Below the pieces are notes generated by a model. The model did no database searches. It had not been told where the DNA came from and saw nothing but the letters and a program-made list of their open reading frames with translations. From assembly GCA_002943765.1 (NCBI GenBank), contig PQWQ01000020.1, forward strand, positions 248,001 to 312,000: 64,000 nucleotides of DNA. The letters are read 5' to 3'. The position numbers were made by a program, and so were the translations under genes. Below, one piece after another: positions 1 through 12,500 of this stretch. Positions within the stretch are counted from its first letter, which is position 1. Each line of letters begins with the position of its first letter. Source of the DNA: Psoroptes ovis. Its lineage: Eukaryota > Arthropoda > Arachnida > Sarcoptiformes > Psoroptidae.

Positions 1-492
1 ATGATTCGAAAATTCGTCATGGAATGAGAATAAAAAAAAAGGGTTAGAAAAAATAACGATTATTAGTGATGATATATCAATTTTTCAGCACAAATCAAGC
101 TTTGAGAAACCATAGAATACATAGAAACATTCATTATGTAAGGATACTTACAGATGAAAATCAAGGAAAATTATTGAACATATCAATGGTAAGAATAAAT
201 GTTAAGGTGTTATAATACTTTGCAATTCTCTTTGGTGAAACATTGTATTTATTATTATCATTATTTTCACATATAAAAACATGGACAAATTCAATAATCA
301 TCATTCGAACGAGAATAATAACAAGTGTTAAATACAGTTTAATGGATCAATGATATGAAATGCATGCAAAACAAAAAGATTTCATTCACTGTTTTGAAAA
401 TGATAACAAGGATTAAAAGGGTTTAATGAATGTAAATGAATGTAATGAATAATGAATAAAAATATATGGACAGTACATATTTATATGTCTAA
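1..492. other. Left-edge non-coding stretch with one weak exon candidate
   Basis: This is the 3' flank of the SLC66A2 gene. The only coding-like piece is on the plus strand at about 89-179: a pyrimidine-rich acceptor (TTTTTCAG) is followed by an open frame reading NQALRNHRIHRNIHYVRI and on to LLNISM, then a GTAAGA donor-like site at 180. The composition is less AT-monotonous than its surroundings. I cannot name a family, and no continuation is seen before 492, so it may be the last part of a gene entering from the left or chance. Confidence 0.25.
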
Positions 493-3400
493 TCAATACT
501 GTTTATTATTATTATTAATATTGAACAAATTATGATAATAATCATTGAAATAATATTTATAAAAATTATATTCAACATACGATTTTGGTATTTTTCGATA
601 TGATGCTTTTTTATAGATGATTATTTGTAAAAATATTAATGTATCGAATGTGATTTGTGTACAGCCACATATTAAAAATTGAAACGGTGCTTGTCGTACG
701 AAAAAATATATTGTTTTATATAAATCACCCAGAAACCAAGTGAATACCATTAATTTACTGTGTGAATATATGAACAAGGAATATAGTTATGATGCTAAAT
801 TATCATAAATCAAAAAAAAAAAAAAAAGAAGCAAACCTCATTCCTTCCACTGATTTTGCACGTAAATTACGAATAAATTGTGGACTAGCCAACAATGATT
901 CCGTTACCAATGCAACAAGACCATAACCTTCAACAATTAAAGGCACATCGATGAATAAATAGAATAATATGCCGGCAGCGATCGTAAATACGGCCATACA
1001 TTCAAGATAACTAAGGAAATCGGTCCATTCCCAAAAATATCTAAAATCAAAATCTAGAACGAAACAAAATAAAAAATATGGATTAGTCATTGAATTAAAC
1101 AGAAATGACAAGAGGAAAATTTCAAATAAAAAACACTATGGACAAATTAAAGCAGTGAAAACAACATTTACACGTGTATCATCGCTATGGACAAAAAAAA
1201 TACATTCAAATTAATTATATTGTAAATAGATGTATTTAGACATGATTAATTTAGATTTTTCAAGAATGTTAGTGAAGGGAAGATTAAATTGAAAAAACAG
1301 AAATAAATTAAAATAATCAAAGTAACAAATGATGCAAACACATTATGGAATACATTTCAAAACAAAAATAAATCGAAAAAACAAAAGTATTAAGGTTCGA
1401 TTATTATTATTATCAATTGGACAGATTCGCTACAATTAATCAATTTTCATAACAATTATTCAATTATAATCAATGATTATACCAATAAATCTTCGCCGTT
1501 TATAGCCATCAATATCAATATTATCAACATCATTCGTTGATTTTATCATCGCTTCAGTCATATCATTGGCTTTGCTTTCATTCGATAGTAATAATTGTTT
1601 TAAATGTCCATTTGGGTCTAATAAATTTTCATTATTATTTGAAATTTTTGATGATGATGATAATAGTTGAGTATCACCATTTTGATTGACAATCATTAAT
1701 AATTCATTATGTGTAGTCGATGGCGGTGATGGTTGTTGTTGTTGTATCGATGAATTACCATCATCTTTTGATATGTTTGCTTTGGAATTTGTTTAGATTC
1801 AAAGGTGATTTCATAGAATTTCATAAAATTTTCGAAAATAGCACAGAAGAGAAAAGATCATTGAATTAAAATACGAATTCGAATCGAAAATAATCACAAA
1901 ATCAAAAAAAATGGATCAGAAATAAAAAATAAGAAGAAAACAAATGAAAAAAAAACAAAATTTGAAAAATTTACTTTGTTTCAAAGGTTGTATGGTTGTT
2001 GTTGTTGTCATAACTTGAGCTGCTTGTGGTGCTACAGTATTTGATGATTGTTGTTGTTGTTGTTGTTTTGGTTGATTTTGAATGTTTTGTTGAGTATTTT
2101 GATTCGATTGATTTTGATTATTATTATCATCAGTAATAATCACTGGCAATGATTTGGTTTGATATGTTAAATTATGCATGTCAATTTTTGTTGTCGTAGA
2201 ATGATCATCTGACAGCTTAATATCAGTATTTTTATGATGAATATTTGGCTTCGAATTTAGTGATTGAATGGAATTTTTCATCATATATATTATGCATGAT
2301 GCAGAATTTTTTCTCATTTTTGATCGATCATTAACATCATCATCAGGATTATCATTATTTTGAGTATAATTATTTTTAAAATATAAAATATTTTCATTAA
2401 AATCATCAAATGATTTTGATTTTTTCAATATTGTCAATTGATTTTGTGGTTGTTGTTGTTGTTGTTTGCATTGATTTGAATGATCATAATCATTATTATT
2501 ATTGTTATTATTATCATTGTTCGATGTTTCAAATGTTTTTGCATCTTTGATTAATTGTTTTTTTTTAACATTTTGATTTATAATTCAAATATTTTTAATT
2601 GAAGGGATTATTTGAATAAATAATACACAAAATCAAAATCAAATCAAATAAATCGAAGCATTTGATAATAATTTGAAATATATATAATTTGAAAATTAAG
2701 GGAGGAATGAATGAATAAATAAAAAAAAGAAAAAAATATATTTTGAATGAAATAATCCAAAATTCACTTGTCACACAATTCACACACAATTAATTTCAAT
2801 ACAAAAATACAATTATTGACAAAAATAACAAGACAAAAGACACAAGAATAATGATGGACAGAGATTATTATCATTGTTATCAATGACAATTTACATGCAC
2901 ATGCAAACATGCAGACATTCAATCATACAAAAAATGCAATAAGAAATGTTAAATCATGGCAATTTTTTGAATTAATAACAGAAGGTAAAGCCGATTGTCT
3001 AATCATATTACATTTCATGTAATTATTGATTCAATATGTTGAACGAATCATGTTCAAAACCGTATTAAGAATACATAAAGATAATAATCTTAATGACTAA
3101 TTAGAAATGGAAAAATCGGAATACAAAGAATACAAAGAAAAAACAAAATACACCTAACTAAATATTGATTTGATTGACATACATAATATTCAATTCCCTA
3201 CGATTTATTTTTCAAAGACTAAACTAAAATATATTGAAACAAAAATATATTGTTATTATGATGATGACAGACATACCAGAAAAATAACGACGTTTTTGTT
3301 GTATGATTAAATTTGAATTTTTTACACGAACACACAGTTCGAGCAGTGAAAACATTGCCAATATCATAACGATTGATTGTACTAATAGCGCTGTTTCAAA

Positions 3401-3958
3401 ATGTTTACCAAACCTATTAGAAAAGTCGATTATCGATCAAAGTAATAACAATAATGATGATGATAATGACAATTATAATTTGAAATAAATGATAATAATC
3501 AATAAATAAATACACATACCAAAACATAATACGTAATATATTTGCAATCAACAATGTAAGACAAACATAAAGAGAAAAACCTTCAGTATTTTGTGTTTGT
3601 TTTATAGTAAAATATTGTGGTATATAAGGCACAACACTGCCAAGTACCATAGCTGTTTGAATATATTTGAATGAAGAAAAATTAAATTGAAAATTGATTG
3701 ATTGATTTGAAAGGTAAAAAAAGCTACATTACCACAAGCAAATATAAATGACAATTTGATTGGAAATTGATCAATTTTTGCCATTAACCATTCGAATGTA
3801 CCATCTTCATTCTATATATATTCGAATTTATAAAGAAAATATTTTTTAAAAATAATTATTCTTAAATATGTTCAATCAATATTAAAGCAAGAACTCACCA
3901 TTTGATCAATCGATTGATTTGCTATGGTTGCATTCATTATTATTTGATTCGCTGACAT
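493..3958 (-). CDS. SLC66A2: PQ-loop transporter-family protein SLC66A2 (PQLC1)
   Basis: This is a seven-helix PQ-loop membrane protein of the cystinosin/SWEET-like clan. The human relative is linked to endosomal and Golgi trafficking and its cargo is uncertain. Exons on the minus strand are 3958-3899, 3811-3733, 3652-3520, 3413-3277, 2544-1975, 1779-1483, 1053-837 and 757-493. All phases join, giving 585 aa, or 296 aa if the two middle exons (2544-1975 and 1779-1483, both multiples of three, phase 1) are skipped. PQ loop 1 is seen as VVPYIPQYFTIKQTQNTEGF and loop 2 as SPQFIRNLRAKSVEGM; WFLGDLYKTIYFFVRQAPFQF matches the conserved C-terminal block. The start is the ATG giving MSANQIIMNATIANQ. 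The cassette exons encode about 289 residues rich in N, Q and S. The rest aligns closely by eye with the human protein (271 aa). The acceptor at 2545 lacks a good pyrimidine tract and is the weakest join. Confidence 0.88.
1483..2544 (-). other. SLC66A2: Two in-frame low-complexity cassette exons of SLC66A2
   Basis: Exon 2544-1975 (570 nt) and exon 1779-1483 (297 nt) are both bounded by phase-1 introns, so either or both can be included without a frameshift. They encode N/Q/D/S-rich sequence with a Q run and a T run, ending in GYKRRRFI before DFDFRYFWEW. The preceding constitutive exon ends in QQKRRYFS. As I recall the human protein, two isoforms differ by a short insert at exactly this point, with RRSFT and RRSFL alternatives before DFDP. 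The exon boundaries are my own prediction. Confidence 0.65.
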
Positions 3959-6779
3959 TTTTTTTTTATTTATTGCAAGGATTATACCCTTATATGATTA
4001 TAATTTAATATTAAATCAAATCTTCACACACAAAACTGATTAATTTTTTCAAGATTAATATTAATTTAAACCGGTATTAAAATAAATTTTCAAAGATGAC
4101 AAATTTCAAACAAAAACCAATAAGAGAGAGATTTGGCGGGATTAAAATATTCAAAAAATAATGAATTGTTGTTTACAGTGTCATATATATTATAAATATA
4201 TTCACATTAGATTATTAACAAACGAAATAATGAATATTTCCTATGATGATTTATTATATCATGATAAGGTAAATATGAGAGAGACTACGATTGCTTGATA
4301 ATGATGATAATAACGATAATAATATTGATAATGATGATCGTCGTCGTCGTTGTTGTTGAATGATTCAGCTACATTATACAAATGAATCATGAATAAATTG
4401 AAAATATATGATTTCAATTTACTGCCAAATTATTGAATGGTTGAATCAAAATTATTTTCATTCTTCGGGAAAATGAAATAGATGATCATAAACAGTGGTA
4501 GCAACAATAATTGAATTCAATTGAATTCTTCGCTGCATTTATGTGGACCAAAATCTTTGAATTTTCAATGAATTGTTTCAATTCTTATCAGTTTTTTTTT
4601 GTAGAAATATTCAGTATTCAATGCATATAACAATACAATTATTATTATATAGATAATGGAAATCCAAGTCCTTGAAATATTTGGTGTATTTCGGCTGTGT
4701 TCATCATCTATATAAGTGAATGTGGACAGAAATATAAATTAGAATATATTTTATTTATGAAATGAAAATGAAATAAAATAGAATTGAATCAAATAGATTT
4801 TGATCATCTGGCATTTTATTATTGTATTTTTCGTACCAGTTTGTTCAATCGTAAATAATCTGATAAAAACGAGTAAAGACGATGATGAGGATAAAATTTA
4901 AAGTGTTTTGTAAGAAGGGGTAAAACTATGCGCGCATGAAATCAAATTATGGCAATTTTTGAAAATTTCTATCGCTGATAAGTGAATACGGATTCAGATT
5001 CCGATATTTAATATATATGAATTCGGATTGAGAATTGATTGATTTGTAGGATTTACTTTGAATTTAAAATAGTCAAATACATTGAAAAATGTGCACAAAA
5101 AATCATTTTAAAAAGCAAACAAACAAGTCATGTCAATGTGATCAATGTATGGGATGATGATGATGATGATGGCAACAAAAAGCAATGTCAATCGATTAGA
5201 TCAATTATTGATTTTGATGTTTCGACGATTTGTATTAGGATGGAATAAATTGATCATGAATTTTTGATTTAAAACAAACCAAAACACATACACAATGCAC
5301 AACATTAATTCAGAAGGGTTTTTAAAATGTATTGATTCAATTCACTGTCAAATCAATTAATCGAATGAATGACGAAAATTCATAGGAATATTATTATTAA
5401 TGATATCATAAACGATTAATTGCAAATACAATATACGTAGTAAAAATCAACATACATCAACATTAAATCATTGGATGTTTGATTGAACTAATCAACCCAA
5501 TTCAATAACATGGTATCAATATTTATGTAAATAAATACAAATAAATACACATACTTTGAAATAATCATAATCTTAATAATATCAAAATATGATAAGAATG
5601 AACTGAAAAAAAAAATCTATGAATGTAAACAATTAGACTTAAAGTGTAAGATTAGAAGAAATATAAGGCCATAATCATTTAAACTAATAGAAATTATGAG
5701 CAATCGATTGATGAGTGATCATTATGATTATCAATAAATAAATGGAAATACAATACGACTCATCGAAGCATAAATAAATTTTAAGTTTTTTGTCCACGTT
5801 TCAAATGAATGATTTCACAATCGAAAAATCAAAATATGTATTTTAAACAGAGAGAAAAATGAAGAAAAAACAGGATTCATTTCAAGATTTATGTGTTGAC
5901 ATTTCGCAACGTTCAAAGGTAATGATAATAAATGAAAATGAGAAAAATAGTTTAAATCAATCAATTTTTTAGACTTGTATCGATCAATGGTGATCAAATC
6001 AAAAATTTAATCGATTGGATTTTGTTCGATGAATAAGTTGAGGGGCAAATTCATTGATTTTTCAAATGAATTGATAGGATGAAAACAACACTAAAAATGC
6101 CATTGAAAATACAGAGAAAAAAATATAATCAAATCAAATCAAATTCAATTCAAACCTTTGAGTATTTATTTTTTTGTTTTTCTTCGTATTTCTATTTTTT
6201 ACATCATCAATTTTCTTAAAAAGTAATCAATTTCGAGAAATAGAAATTAAGAAAATGAACGAAGGAATGAATGACGTTGTACGATGAGTGTATTTATTTA
6301 CATTTTTTTCTTCGGTTAATTGCAATTGAATGAATTTTTGACAATTAAACAACAATTTTAATAAACAATCAAAGGATAAACTTGAATCTCTTCTTTTTTT
6401 TAAAAATTTTCTTTAAGGAATTGAATGAAAGAATCAAACACAAACAAATGAGAAAAATTTTTTTTTGAAATTTTCTGCTCATAAATGCCATGACAAAGGT
6501 TTTGAGCTTCAACCCTATAGGGTTGAAATAGATTGTTTGGTGTTGTCAATAGCCACCTCACATTATGTTACATGTATTGACAGAGTGAGAATCATCATTT
6601 TAACAGAGTGTTTTAACACAAGGTGTTAATTGTTTACATAGTGGGCCGACATGTGTTAAAATGGTCATTTGTATATTGGGTGTAAATAGCCTATTCAAAA
6701 ACATTTGCAGGCACAAAACATGTTCAGCAAAGTTTCACTGTTAATTTCGACAACAGAATTTTTAACTTTTTTAAAAAAT
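3959..6779. other. Intergenic region between divergent SLC66A2 and LSM10
   Basis: About 2.8 kb with no gene I can support. Short open frames here (for example 5039-5248) are AT-rich, and I judge them chance. The stretch must hold the 5' regions of both flanking genes, but I see no clear TATA box. It contains GATG/GTC trinucleotide tracts near 4300-4350, a 20-bp perfect palindrome at 6508-6527, and a stretch near 6590-6675 with repeated TTTTAACA-type motifs in both orientations. Confidence 0.5.
6508..6527. repeat. 20-bp perfect palindrome
   Basis: TTCAACCCTATAGGGTTGAA reads identically on both strands with no spacer. It lies about 250 bp upstream of the LSM10 start codon. Whether it is a protein-binding site or a repeat remnant cannot be told from this window. 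Confidence 0.8.
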
Positions 6780-7379
6780 ATGTCAAATATATCATCAATT
6801 GAAATAGCTAAATCAACGAGAACATTAATATGTTTACTACAATCATTGATAAATGAAAAAATTTTAATCGAATTACGTAATGATTATTTTGTATTGGTTT
6901 GTTTTAATTAATACTTGACTAACGTAAATGATTTTCTAAAATTTTCCCATTTTCACCAACAGGGAATTTTACAATCATGTGATTGTTATATGAATTGTGA
7001 ATTAAGCTCAACACTTATTTGGTCACTGAATGAATGGATTTTGTTGGAAATTGATGAAAATAATATCAATGATAATGATATAATAACAATAAATATGAAT
7101 GATATCACCGATTTACAAACAAAAATTGATAAAATGGAAAATTTAAAAAATCATCATAACCAACGTCAAATGGATTATTTATTTCTGAAAGGAAATCGTA
7201 TACGTTATGTACATTTAATGAATAATGAAAATTTAATAGAATTAATTGAAAAACAGTTAAACAGCTATCGACAAAGTAGTGTCAATATTAAAAAACAAAT
7301 AAATCAACGACCTTTTAATTGGAAAAGTTATCGTAAAAAATTGAAACAAGAAACCAAGGAAAATGTCGATAAATCTTGA
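6780..7379 (+). CDS. LSM10: LSM10, U7 snRNP-specific Sm-like protein
   Basis: LSM10 replaces SmD1 in the U7 snRNP ring that processes replication-dependent histone pre-mRNA 3' ends in the nucleus. Exons are 6780-6896 and 6963-7379, with a 66-bp phase-0 intron (donor GTTTGT, acceptor CACCAACAG), giving 177 aa. Sm1 is seen as the STRTLICLLQSLINEKILIE block followed by GILQSCDCYMN; Sm2 is MDYLFLKGNRIRYVHL, matching the family's DDLFVTGRNVRYVHIPDD. I chose the ATG at 6780 because it leaves an N-terminus the same length as in human LSM10; an in-frame ATG at 6720 would add 20 residues. An insertion of roughly 35 acidic, Asn-rich residues sits between Sm1 and Sm2. A polyadenylation signal AATAAA is at 7461. 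Confidence 0.85.
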
Positions 7380-7574
7380 CGGATGAACTCTTAGCAACTT
7401 TCACAGATAATTTCTCGTATTTTAATCATCATAAAAATTTGATTTATTGCGATGACAATCAATAAAAATCAAAGAAGATAATAAAATTCAAAAAAAAATT
7501 TGAAAATAAAAATAAACAGTGCTGCCATCTATTGCATTCGAAAATAAATTTGGTGAAATTTTAAAAATTTAAAT

Positions 7575-8857
7575 TTAAAAAATTAAAATAATGTTAATCA
7601 TCAATAATAACATCATTAAAATCATATTGGATTGTTCGATTTTATGACCAAAATTACACCAATCACTATTACAAACACAACGATCAATGCGTACACCGAA
7701 TTCATAATATGTATGGCAACGCATACGTACAATTGGAAATGTACCGGCTAATTTTGCAAGAAAATAGAAGTCAATGAAGTTAATAAGTTTGATTTGAATA
7801 AAACATGAATATATTACGTTGTGCACAACCACGTTTCCATTGCTGTGTCAGACCATTTGGATCAGTGATCACAAATTGTTCACAACCTCCTGGACAATCA
7901 GCTTGCTGAACCAAATGTGGTGCAAAATTATTTGTGGTACAAATATCAGGATTATTGTAACAATTAAAATCCGAACAATGTGCAATATTCCATTGACATG
8001 AATAACATCGATAACGAGCAGCATAACGTCCAGAATCTTCGATAGATGGTCGATGTTTGTCGAAACGTGATGCCGATTGATCACTATCATCTAAATTCAT
8101 TTTAAAGGAGCATGAAATCAATTGAAAATAACTTTAATTCCGTATAAATCTCACCTGTTGGCTTGATGACACGGTCAACCAGCTTGTTATCATTATTATT
8201 ATCATATATTTGTTTGTAGCGGTTATTTTGTTGATAATTTTTCACCATAACTTCATTATTCGTATTACTGTTTTGATTAGGATTCATTGATATTCTTGAG
8301 GCTGAAATTTTATTGTCAAAATTGTTAAATTGTTTTATTTCAGACATCGGAATCGTTATTGGCATTGATTGATATTGCGGTGGTGCAGGTGGCACTAAAT
8401 TATTTGATGGAATCACAATCGGCTGCTGTTGTGGAGTGAATGATGATAAATAAGGTGGTAAAAGCTGCTGGGTGATTGATGATTGAAATGGTGGTTGTGG
8501 TGGCATCGGTACACGATGATCACTATAAATTTGTTGTTTATGCATAAACATCGGTATTAAGGCTGATTGAGGTATCAACAGTGATTCGGCTGGATGTCTT
8601 GGTTCAATTTGTGATTGAAGTCGTATTTGATCCATTCGTTGCTGCTGTAATTTTTTTCGCCGTTCAATTTCACGTTGTTCTTCTTGTTGATGATGTTTAA
8701 TTTGTTCTTGTATCAATTGAAAACGTTCAATTTCTTGTTTAGTTGGTTGATATATTGATGATTGTTCATTGTGATTATTGCTAATATCAGTAGTAGTTGA
8801 TGTAATCATTGATGGCAAATGAATAATTGTAATTATGATTATTATTAATTGGTTCAT
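7575..8857 (-). CDS. GPI-anchored Ly6/three-finger protein, sleepless/quiver-like
   Basis: Exons are 8857-8155, 8090-7818 and 7747-7575 (minus), giving 382 aa; both introns are phase 1. A signal peptide is visible (MNQLIIIIITIIHLPSMITS). Residues about 25-235 are low complexity: a charged Q/E/R helix-like part (EQREIERRKKLQQQRM) and then P/Q/M-rich sequence. The three-finger domain at about 245-360 has about 12 cysteines, opening with RCYSCQW and closing with the CVCNSDWCN signature of Ly6/uPAR proteins, followed by a hydrophobic tail (MILMMLLLMINIILIF) typical of GPI attachment. Arthropod relatives such as sleepless/quiver modulate neuronal channels, but which member this is cannot be decided. 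The long N-terminal extension is unusual for the family, whose members are normally about 120-160 aa. Confidence 0.75.
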
Positions 8858-9495
8858 TATTTATTTTTCAATACCCTTTCATTGATTGAATCGTCAAAAA
8901 GGTGTCATTTATTAAAATCGATGCCATAACATTGTTCTAAATGGACATTTTTGCGATTGAAAATTTGATGAAAAAAACCAAAATTTTCAAATCTAATAGA
9001 TTCAAAATACGAGTAGAACAACAGCCCAATAATAAAAGTATACGGAAATCATTGTTCTTTTTCATCTGTCGACGAACTTTTAAAATGAATCCATAAATTT
9101 GCTTAGATCATCATCATCATCATCAATTATTATTTCATACAAAAAATAATGACATGGCGTAATATTATTATGCTGAGAATAATATATTACGGTCAATAAA
9201 TTTTTTCATGAAATTGTCTGGTAGATGTATGATGATGATGATGAAATAATAAAATATTTAAATTTTCAATTATGAAAAACAAAAACAAACGAATAGTAGA
9301 CTATTCGACTAAGACTAAAGATGTATTTGGGGAAAGGAAATTTCAATTTTATTAAGTTATTTGTTTTATTTCATTCTGTCATATTAAATTTTAAGAAGAA
9401 GAAGAAGAATATAATATCAAGTTTAAAATATTTCTTTGAAAAAGAAATAAAATATTCAAATATTCAATAATTTGAATCAATTTTCATGAATCGAA

Positions 9496-9522
9496 TTTTT
9501 TTTTTTTTTTTTTTTTTTTTTT
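9496..9522. repeat. Poly(T) tract, 27 nt
   Basis: An uninterrupted run of T on the plus strand in intergenic DNA. No flanking target-site duplication or coding remnant was noticed that would make it the tail of a retroposed copy. Confidence 0.9.
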
Positions 9523-12500
9523 GAATTTTCCGGGTTTTTTTCCTATTGGTTGTTTACACTTTTCCCTGGAAAATTTCCCGATTCGGGAAACAAATGGAGA
9601 AATCAATTTTGGAGCGTAAAAAAATTGCGCTCAAATTTTTTTTTTGGCGCGTACACATCATTTCCAAAACAAATTCCTTTGTTTTTTGTTGGTGATAATT
9701 GAAAAATATTGAATTGAAATCAAATGAAATGAAATACAATTCCATTATTTGTTTTATTTCATTCATTCATTTCATTCATTTCTTTTGATTATTTCCTTGA
9801 ATTTTCTTTCAATTTTGTATAGTATTGTATTTAGCTTTGTTTGATTTGATATGATAAAATTGTGTAATGAAATGAAATGAAAAAAAAATTCAATCAAATT
9901 ATTCAAACAAACAAACAAAGATGAAAATGAACAGATTCAGCAAAAAACATTGAAAATTGATGCAAAAACAATTTCATTTTGATAAAATGCGAAAATGCGA
10001 TTCAATCAAACTAAATGATAATAATCGTCGTAATAATAGTATTGATGATGATAATAATCGCAATCATAATAATAATCCTATAGGAGAAACAATGTAACCA
10101 TTCAATATAATCGACGTTATTATTATTATTATTGTAAATATAACGATTTAATGATTATTATTATTTATTATGTGCACATATATCACTTGTTATTATTCGG
10201 GCATAATTTTACCATTTTTTACTATTATTATTATTCGATAAAGATGAATGAATTGATAATAATAATCGTACGAAAAAGCTAGTAAGTATAATTGATATGT
10301 AATAATTTGAAATTGAGAAGAAGAAATGGCAAAAAATATGAATCAAACAATGATAAACAATCGTAAAAATGGAATAAAACGACGATAAAATTAAATTCAT
10401 TTGCCCTGAATCAATATATTGGTATTGTCATGATTGTTTTATGTGTTTTGGTATTGTTTTGTTTATTTTATTTCAATTTCGATTTCATTTGCCGCAAATG
10501 GACAATAATAAATGAATGAATTGAAAAATGAATTGAAAATATTTGAATTCCAACAATAAGAATTACGATTATTACTGTGATTCATTTTTGTCACAATTGA
10601 ATTGATTGAATATCGTAAAGTGTCCAAAATCAAATGAAAAACATCCAAAAATAAATATCATCATCATTGAAAATGGTTGAAATCATTGCAAAAATCAATG
10701 CAAAAACAATGAAAATATAGAATAGAATGACCCAAATATTGAATTTTCAATATTTTCTGGATTTAACTTAATTAAAATTATTAAGGTCATTTCATTTCAT
10801 TCGAAAATAATGATTATTATTATTGCCATTATTAAATTATTATCGCAGGACGCCATTGGTGGTGGTGATGGCTGTTATGTTATATTGTTGTATTGTCTTT
10901 GATTGAAATCAAATCAAACAAAAAGTTTAAATGAAATGAAAATGAAAAGAATGAATGTTTTCAATTATTATTCCATATTATGAATATTATTGTTGTCATG
11001 ATCAAAATTATGACTGTTAAAATAAACCGATAAAATCCAGCTGTGGTTTGACCCTTATACACTCTGGTGGTGGTCCCGGTATACCAGTAATAATAATCAT
11101 TGTATTATCATTTTACAATTCATAATAAATATAAATACAACAATTCAACAATCGATTCAAATGTAATAATAATCGTAATAATAATAATAATAATAATAAT
11201 GATAATCGATTCTGAATTCAGGTCATGTTTTGATGATAAGGTTGTGTTTGGAATAGTCGTAAGATATTAACATGGTAAAATAGAGTATTTACACCATCAT
11301 CAATCGAATCATAATCAAAATCAAATGTTCCATTTGGGAATTCATATTTTTTCCATTGAAATTTATAAAATTTGAACTTGAAAGTTTCATTATCAAGAAT
11401 TTTTACGACTAGAATTGAGTCTTAAAACCAATGAAACCAATGAAATTTCGAATTAAAAAAGCAAGAAACGAGTAAAACAATCGAACCAATCAAAATATTT
11501 GATGAAAATTCTCAAGAAAATTTGAAATTTGGGAAATAAGATTAAGAATATCTGTGGAAAAATTATTTCTAAGAATATTTTGAAAAAATTCAAATTCCAA
11601 GCAATAAACACTGAGTTTAATCTTAAATTTCAATGGAATCAAATTTATTGTGTATTCATTGTGATGAAGCGAACATTTCTATTGATTATTCAAGCATTAT
11701 TTGAAAATAACTATGAAAAATAATATCGAAGATAATCGATTGATGAATCGTTTTTTTCATTCTCTGTGTGTGACAAATTATCGCCAAGAAAATATTTCAA
11801 AAGAATTATTATCTTTAAGAATTCATCATTGTGAAGAATTTCACATGAAATGACCTGAAAAATGAATGTATTTGAACAACAATGAAGGCATATTGTTTTG
11901 CTATTCAATGGTTGTATTGTTAATATTTTCAATTGAATGAAAAAAGAGAGCAAATATCGATCAATCAATCAGTCCAATCAATCAAATAATAACAAAAATT
12001 ATTATGTTGAAGAATTTGAATTTTACAAAATATTTTGCTCGATATGAAAATATTCATTGACCATAAATAATTGCTTATGAATTGCAATTGTGAATGCTTT
12101 TGATGATGAGTGAATGACATCAATCGATATTGATTCGGAATGAATTCAATTTTGAATTGAATTTTTGATGGATATAACAATCGATGGATATAAATCGATC
12201 AATTTGAATATTGTATTTTGAAAGGTATGTATGTAAATATATGACAAATATTTATTATTATTATTATTGAATATTAATATTTACTTTTGCTTATAGAAAC
12301 AAATTGCGTAATCAAATGAAGCGTAATGTTTCTATTATTATTTGGTTTATTTGTATTAGTTTTATTGGATTTATTACCATTTTTTTTACTTGTTTTTTAT
12401 TGTGTTTCACTGAATTATTATTATTATTTTGCCTGAAAGGTCTATACGTGAGTAGAATTTGATATAATTTCGTGAATATTTGTGTACATTGAATATTATA

